Assembly (NCBI GenBank): GCA_001798135.1
Contig: MGRJ01000023.1
Span: forward strand, 1 to 64,000
Origin: Deltaproteobacteria bacterium RIFCSPHIGHO2_02_FULL_40_28
GTDB lineage: Bacteria > UBA10199 > 2-12-FULL-40-28
Direction of reading: 5' to 3'
DNA: 64,000 nucleotides
Positions within the stretch are counted from its first letter, which is position 1; every line of letters starts with the position of its first letter. The position numbers were made by a program, and so were the translations under genes. The notes beneath the pieces were generated by a model. That model was not told the origin of the DNA. It saw only the letters and a list, made by a program, of their open reading frames with translations, and did no database searches. Below are positions 60,434 through 64,000 of the stretch, in pieces.

Positions 60434-60912
60434 TGACAGTTGCCGAAATTTTAAAAAAAGAATTTCCTGAAAGTTTTATAAGTGAACACCATGATTATGG
60501 AGACGAAACTGTTTTTATTCAAAAATCCAATATTGTGACTGTGATGCGTTTTTTAAAATATGATGCGAGAACTTCTTTTGAACAACTGCTTGATTTGTGT
60601 GGTGTTGACTATCAAGGAGAAACACCTCGTTTCGAAGTGGTGTATCACTTGTATTCTTTGAGTAAGAAAAAAAGATTAAGAATTAGGGTAAAGGTGGATG
60701 AGACTGATTTAAAAATAAATACCATTATTCCTGTTTGGGAAATTGCTGATTGGTTTGAACGTGAGGCTTGGGACATGTATGGTATTTATTTTGAAGGTCA
60801 CCCTAACTTAAAAAGACTTTTAACTTGGGAAGGTTTTGTAGGGCATCCTTTAAGAAAAGATTATCCGGTAAATAAACGCCAACCTATTCCTGAACCCTTG
60901 GATATTGTTTAA
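60433..60912 (+). CDS. nuoC: NADH-quinone oxidoreductase subunit C
   Basis: A 159-residue 30-kDa-type subunit of the peripheral arm. The family signature WFEREAWDMYGIYFEGHPNLKRLL and HPLRKDYPV are present near residues 112-148. It helps support the N2 and quinone region with NuoD. It is a separate gene rather than a NuoCD fusion. It overlaps nuoB by one base and is two bases before nuoD. Confidence 0.94.
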   Translation: MTVAEILKKEFPESFISEHHDYGDETVFIQKSNIVTVMRFLKYDARTSFEQLLDLCGVDYQGETPRFEVVYHLYSLSKKKRLRIRVKVDETDLKINTIIPVWEIADWFEREAWDMYGIYFEGHPNLKRLLTWEGFVGHPLRKDYPVNKRQPIPEPLDIV

Positions 60913-60914
60913 TT

Positions 60915-62105
60915 ATGCCAGCGCTAAAGCAAGAATTAGAATCTGAAACCATGCTTTTAAATGTAGGGCCCTCACATCCAGCCATGCATGGCGCACTTCG
61001 CACTCAGATGGAGTTAGATGGTGAACGCATTGTAGGTTCAGCCAGTGAAATTGGTTATCTTCATCGTTGTTTTGAAAAACATTCAGAATGTTCTACTTAC
61101 CAACAAATTATTCCTTATACCGATCGTCTTAACTACCTTTCAGCTCTTATGAACAATGTGGGTTATTGCATGGCTGTAGAAAAGCTTCTCAAAATTGAAG
61201 CTCCTGATCGTGCGATTATTATTCGAGTGATTATGTGTGAACTTTCTAGAATTATGGATCACTTTGTTTGTGTAGGAACCAACTTGGTAGATATTGGAGC
61301 TCTTACTAATTTTTGGTTTTTCTTTAATATCCGTGAGAGAATTTACAATTTAATAGAAATGGTTACAGGTGCCAGGCTAACTTATTCCTACACTCGGATT
61401 GGAGGAGTAGCCAGAGATTTGTATCCTGCTTTTGCAATCGATTGCCGCATTGTTTTAAAAGAAGTGGAACAGGCCGTAAAAGATGTGTTGGGTCTTATTC
61501 AGCATAATCGTATTTTAGTTGAACGTACTGTCGATGTAGGTGTGGTAACAAAAGAACAAGCAATTGAATGGGGATTTACTGGCCCATGCCTTAGAGCCTC
61601 AGGGTATGATCATGATTTGCGTAAGGCCGAACCTTATTATTTTTATGATCAATTTGATTTTGATATTCCCATTGCTGAAAATGGCGATAGCTATGATCGT
61701 ATTATGGTGAGGATGGAAGAAGTAAGACAATCCACACGTATTGTACTTCAAGCATTAGAAAAATTACCATCAGGGCTAATCATGACAGATGCTGCCCTGG
61801 TTTCACTGCCACCTAAAGAAGAAGTGTATGGAAGTATAGAGGGGTTGATGAACCACTTCAAACTTATCATGCACGGTATTCTACCTCCCAAGGGAGAAAT
61901 TTATAGTGCAACCGAAGCTGCTAATGGGGAATTAGGTTTTTACATTGTAAGTCAAGGGGGAGCTTCCCCTTATCGCATTAAAGTACGGCCTCCTTGTTTT
62001 CCCATTTTTGCAGTCTTTGATAAAATGATTAAGGGACTCATGGTGGCCGATGCCATTGCCATTTTAGGGGGATTAAATGTGGTAGTAGGGGAGTTGGATC
62101 GATAA
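60915..62105 (+). CDS. nuoD: NADH-quinone oxidoreductase subunit D
   Basis: A 396-residue 49-kDa-type subunit forming the quinone pocket. LNVGPSHPAMHGALR at the start holds the quinone-binding His; GYLHRCFEK, MDHFVCVGTNLVDIGA, ARLTYSYTRIGGVARDL and the C-terminal PYRIKVRPPCF are conserved. It lacks the full set of hydrogenase metal Cys, as expected for complex I. The stop overlaps nuoE by one base. Confidence 0.95.
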   Translation: MPALKQELESETMLLNVGPSHPAMHGALRTQMELDGERIVGSASEIGYLHRCFEKHSECSTYQQIIPYTDRLNYLSALMNNVGYCMAVEKLLKIEAPDRAIIIRVIMCELSRIMDHFVCVGTNLVDIGALTNFWFFFNIRERIYNLIEMVTGARLTYSYTRIGGVARDLYPAFAIDCRIVLKEVEQAVKDVLGLIQHNRILVERTVDVGVVTKEQAIEWGFTGPCLRASGYDHDLRKAEPYYFYDQFDFDIPIAENGDSYDRIMVRMEEVRQSTRIVLQALEKLPSGLIMTDAALVSLPPKEEVYGSIEGLMNHFKLIMHGILPPKGEIYSATEAANGELGFYIVSQGGASPYRIKVRPPCFPIFAVFDKMIKGLMVADAIAILGGLNVVVGELDR

Positions 62106-62578
62106 TGTTGTTTCAATTTAATGCACAAAATCAAAAAAAGTTTGAGGAACTTCTCTCACACTATCCTACTAAGGTTGCAGCGCTTTTACCAACGCTTTGG
62201 TTGGTGCAAGAACAAGAAGGAAATATTTCTTTTGAAGCGATGGAAGTTGTGGCCAATCTTTTAGATGTTTCTCCTGCTCATGTTTATAGTGTGGCTACTT
62301 TTTACACCATGTATCATTTAAAACCTGTTGGGAAACATCATCTTCAGGTATGTCGTACTTTGTCTTGTGCTTTGATGGGTTCAGAAAATCTACTTGAGCA
62401 TTTCAAAAACAAGTTAAAAATTAATGAAGGAGAAGTAACTCCTGATGGACGTTTTTCACTGTGTGCAGTGGAATGTTTGGCCAGTTGTGGCACTGCGCCT
62501 GCCATGATGGTGAATGAAACATACCATGAGAATTTAAATGTACAAAAAGTGGATCAGATTTTGAAAGAGTTAAAGTAG
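62105..62578 (+). CDS. nuoE: NADH-quinone oxidoreductase subunit E
   Basis: A 157-residue thioredoxin-fold subunit with the N1a [2Fe-2S] cluster: Cys83, Cys88 (VCRTLSC) and Cys124, Cys128 (CLASCG). With NuoF and NuoG it forms the NADH-oxidising module. The N-terminal helix includes LPTLWLVQEQEGN. Its TAG stop lies within a 28-base perfect palindrome, the only repeat inside the nuo operon. Confidence 0.94.
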   Translation: MLFQFNAQNQKKFEELLSHYPTKVAALLPTLWLVQEQEGNISFEAMEVVANLLDVSPAHVYSVATFYTMYHLKPVGKHHLQVCRTLSCALMGSENLLEHFKNKLKINEGEVTPDGRFSLCAVECLASCGTAPAMMVNETYHENLNVQKVDQILKELK

Positions 62579-62602
62579 GGGCACGGCGCGCCGTGCCCCT
62601 AC
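62575..62602. repeat. Perfect 28-base palindrome at the nuoE stop
   Basis: GTAGGGGCACGGCG and its reverse complement meet without a loop. The nuoE stop TAG is part of the left arm. It belongs to a common GC-rich palindrome type and could stall or terminate polymerase before nuoF. Confidence 0.8.
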
Positions 62603-62621
62603 GGGAAACTAAAATTTAAAA

Positions 62622-63914
62622 ATGAATGCTCCTAAGAAACAATTAGTTCTTACCAACCGCGTGGGTATCCCCGATTCTCACACCCTGGCTGTTTATCAAA
62701 AAACGGGGGGCTATTCAAAAGCCCTATCAAAAACTTTTTCACAAACTCCAGATGGGGTTATTGAAGAAGTAAAAAATTCAGGGCTGAGAGGGCGTGGAGG
62801 AGCTGGATTTGCCTGTGGCATGAAATGGAGTTTTGTTCCTAAAAATACAGGAAAACCCACCTATCTTTGTGTAAATGCCGATGAATCCGAGCCCGGAACT
62901 TTTAAAGATCGCCTTCTTTTAGAAAAAGATCCTCATCAACTCATCGAAGGAATTATTATCGCCTGCTATGCCATTAACTGTCATACGGCCTACATTTATA
63001 TTCGTGGTGAATTCGATTTATCTTACAAACGCATCCACAAAGCCATTGAAGAAGCCTATGCCCAAGGCATTTTAGGAAAAAATGTTCTGGGGAAAAATTA
63101 TGCCTTGAATGTTTATATTCATCGTGGAGCTGGCGCTTATATTTGTGGTGAAGAAACAGCTCTTTTAGAATCCATTGAAGAAGGAAAAGGGCAACCCCGC
63201 ATTAAACCTCCTTTCCCTGCTGTGGTTGGTTTATTTGGGTGCCCCACCATTATCAACAATGTTGAAACTCTTTCGGCGCTTCCCTTTATTTTATCAGAAG
63301 GGGCCACTGCTTATAAAAAGTGGGGAACAGAAAAATCACCAGGTACCAAACTTTTTTCTGTTTCAGGCCATATTCAAAAGCCAGGCGTTTACGAATTGCC
63401 TCTGGGATATTCTTTGAAAAAATTAATTGAAGAAAATTGTGGAGGAATGACTGCTGGAAAAAAACTGAAGGCCGTTATTCCTGGGGGATCATCGGTTCCT
63501 ATTTTAACAGCCAAGGATGTAGAAACCATGATGTTAGATTACGAATCTGCCATTGCTCATGGATCTATGCTTGGTTCTGGCGGAGTGATTGTCATGAACG
63601 AAGATGTGGATATGGTTTGGGCTTTAAAAAATCTAACACGCTTTTATGCTCACGAGTCTTGTGGACAATGCACGCCTTGTCGTGAGGGAACAGGTTGGGT
63701 GGATAAAATTCTTTATCGTATGTTGCATGAAGGTGGCACCAATGAAGATTTAAATCTTTTAACTGACATAAGTCATAACATGATGGGAAAAACCATTTGT
63801 GTTTTAGCTGATGCAATGGCAATGCCCGTTTTAAGTTATATTAAAAAATTTCCTGATGATTTTAGAAATCACTTCAGGAGAACAGGAAGTTCTCCCAGGG
63901 CCAAGGTTATTTAA
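62622..63914 (+). CDS. nuoF: NADH-quinone oxidoreductase subunit F
   Basis: A 430-residue subunit that binds NADH, FMN and the N3 [4Fe-4S] cluster. The nucleotide-binding motif GLRGRGGAGFACGMKW is near residue 52, the FMN region at NADESEPGTFKDR, GAGAYICGEETALLESIEG is conserved, and the cluster ligands lie in ESCGQCTPCREG with a later Cys (GKTICVLADA). It is separated from nuoE by a palindrome, and nuoG begins one base after its stop. Confidence 0.95.
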   Translation: MNAPKKQLVLTNRVGIPDSHTLAVYQKTGGYSKALSKTFSQTPDGVIEEVKNSGLRGRGGAGFACGMKWSFVPKNTGKPTYLCVNADESEPGTFKDRLLLEKDPHQLIEGIIIACYAINCHTAYIYIRGEFDLSYKRIHKAIEEAYAQGILGKNVLGKNYALNVYIHRGAGAYICGEETALLESIEEGKGQPRIKPPFPAVVGLFGCPTIINNVETLSALPFILSEGATAYKKWGTEKSPGTKLFSVSGHIQKPGVYELPLGYSLKKLIEENCGGMTAGKKLKAVIPGGSSVPILTAKDVETMMLDYESAIAHGSMLGSGGVIVMNEDVDMVWALKNLTRFYAHESCGQCTPCREGTGWVDKILYRMLHEGGTNEDLNLLTDISHNMMGKTICVLADAMAMPVLSYIKKFPDDFRNHFRRTGSSPRAKVI

Positions 63915-63915
63915 T

Positions 63916-64000
63916 ATGGCAAAGATTAAGTTAAAAATTGATGATCGTGAAATAGAAGCCGAAGCAGGAACAACGGTTTTAGAGGCTGCAAAAGCTGTTG
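63916..64000 (+). CDS. nuoG: NADH-quinone oxidoreductase subunit G, partial
   Basis: Only the first 28 codons are in the window: MAKIKLKIDDREIEAEAGTT and VLEAAKAV. This matches the N-terminal [2Fe-2S] ferredoxin-like domain of NuoG, and the position after nuoF supports it. The rest is cut by the window end, so the cluster ligands cannot be checked. Confidence 0.85.
   Translation, partial: MAKIKLKIDDREIEAEAGTTVLEAAKAV

Overview
The window comes from a bacterial chromosome of moderate-to-low GC. It combines an NrdJ-type B12-dependent ribonucleotide reductase, the futalosine menaquinone enzyme MqnD, a squalene operon (hpnC, hpnD, hpnE), a nuoABCDEFG run, a CarD regulator, MopE/FG-GAP surface proteins, ribosomal protein THX and four sigma-54 activators, one with tandem FHA domains. 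That mix points to an uncultured deltaproteobacterial or myxobacterial-like lineage. This is inference from gene content; there is no rRNA to settle it.

Layout. 0-2.7 kb: end of a truncated gene, a sigma-54-driven transglycosylase pair, an SDR and a ferredoxin. 2.7-7.6 kb: nrdJ with an intein behind two NrdR-like boxes. 7.7-13.0 kb: a MopE/FG-GAP lipoprotein, an unannotated 36-codon THX gene, an 857-residue orphan and a Cys/Asp-rich exported peptide. 13.3-24.4 kb: carD, then a signalling run (PAS histidine kinase, three NtrC-type activators with progressively decayed receivers, STAS protein, fused RsbW-GAF-RsbU protein), folC, a TPR protein and a sigma-54-driven small protein. 24.4-36.1 kb: an accessory zone starting at tRNA-Leu with a toxin-antitoxin pair, two related gluzincin-like metallopeptidases around a frameshifted caspase-like peptidase, a DUF559 cassette, a DUF1016 nuclease between direct repeats, mqnD and two related sigma-54-dependent small RNA genes. 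36-50.5 kb: CBS-domain membrane protein, hpnCDE, HU, gyrA, DUF192 protein, FHA activator, cold-shock protein, bioD, HAD phosphatase, DUF4143 ATPase and fumC. 50.5-64 kb: repeats, a DUF234 ATPase, an exported-protein/O-antigen-ligase operon, a DnaA-box cluster, smc and nuoA-G (nuoG cut by the window end).

How the parts connect. Four sites match the sigma-54 consensus with exact GG-N10-GC spacing. They lie in front of the transglycosylase, a 104-residue acidic protein and two short RNA genes that share an upstream element, a CCUCC-rich linker and a conserved terminator hairpin. With four sigma-54 activators in the window, this suggests a sigma-54 regulon that includes anti-Shine-Dalgarno-like small RNAs. 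That RNA pair is the strongest candidate for something undescribed here.

The region is rich in short palindromic or MITE-like repeats, several abutting or overlapping stop codons (smc, fumC, nuoE). Others form the annotated C-termini of accessory proteins.
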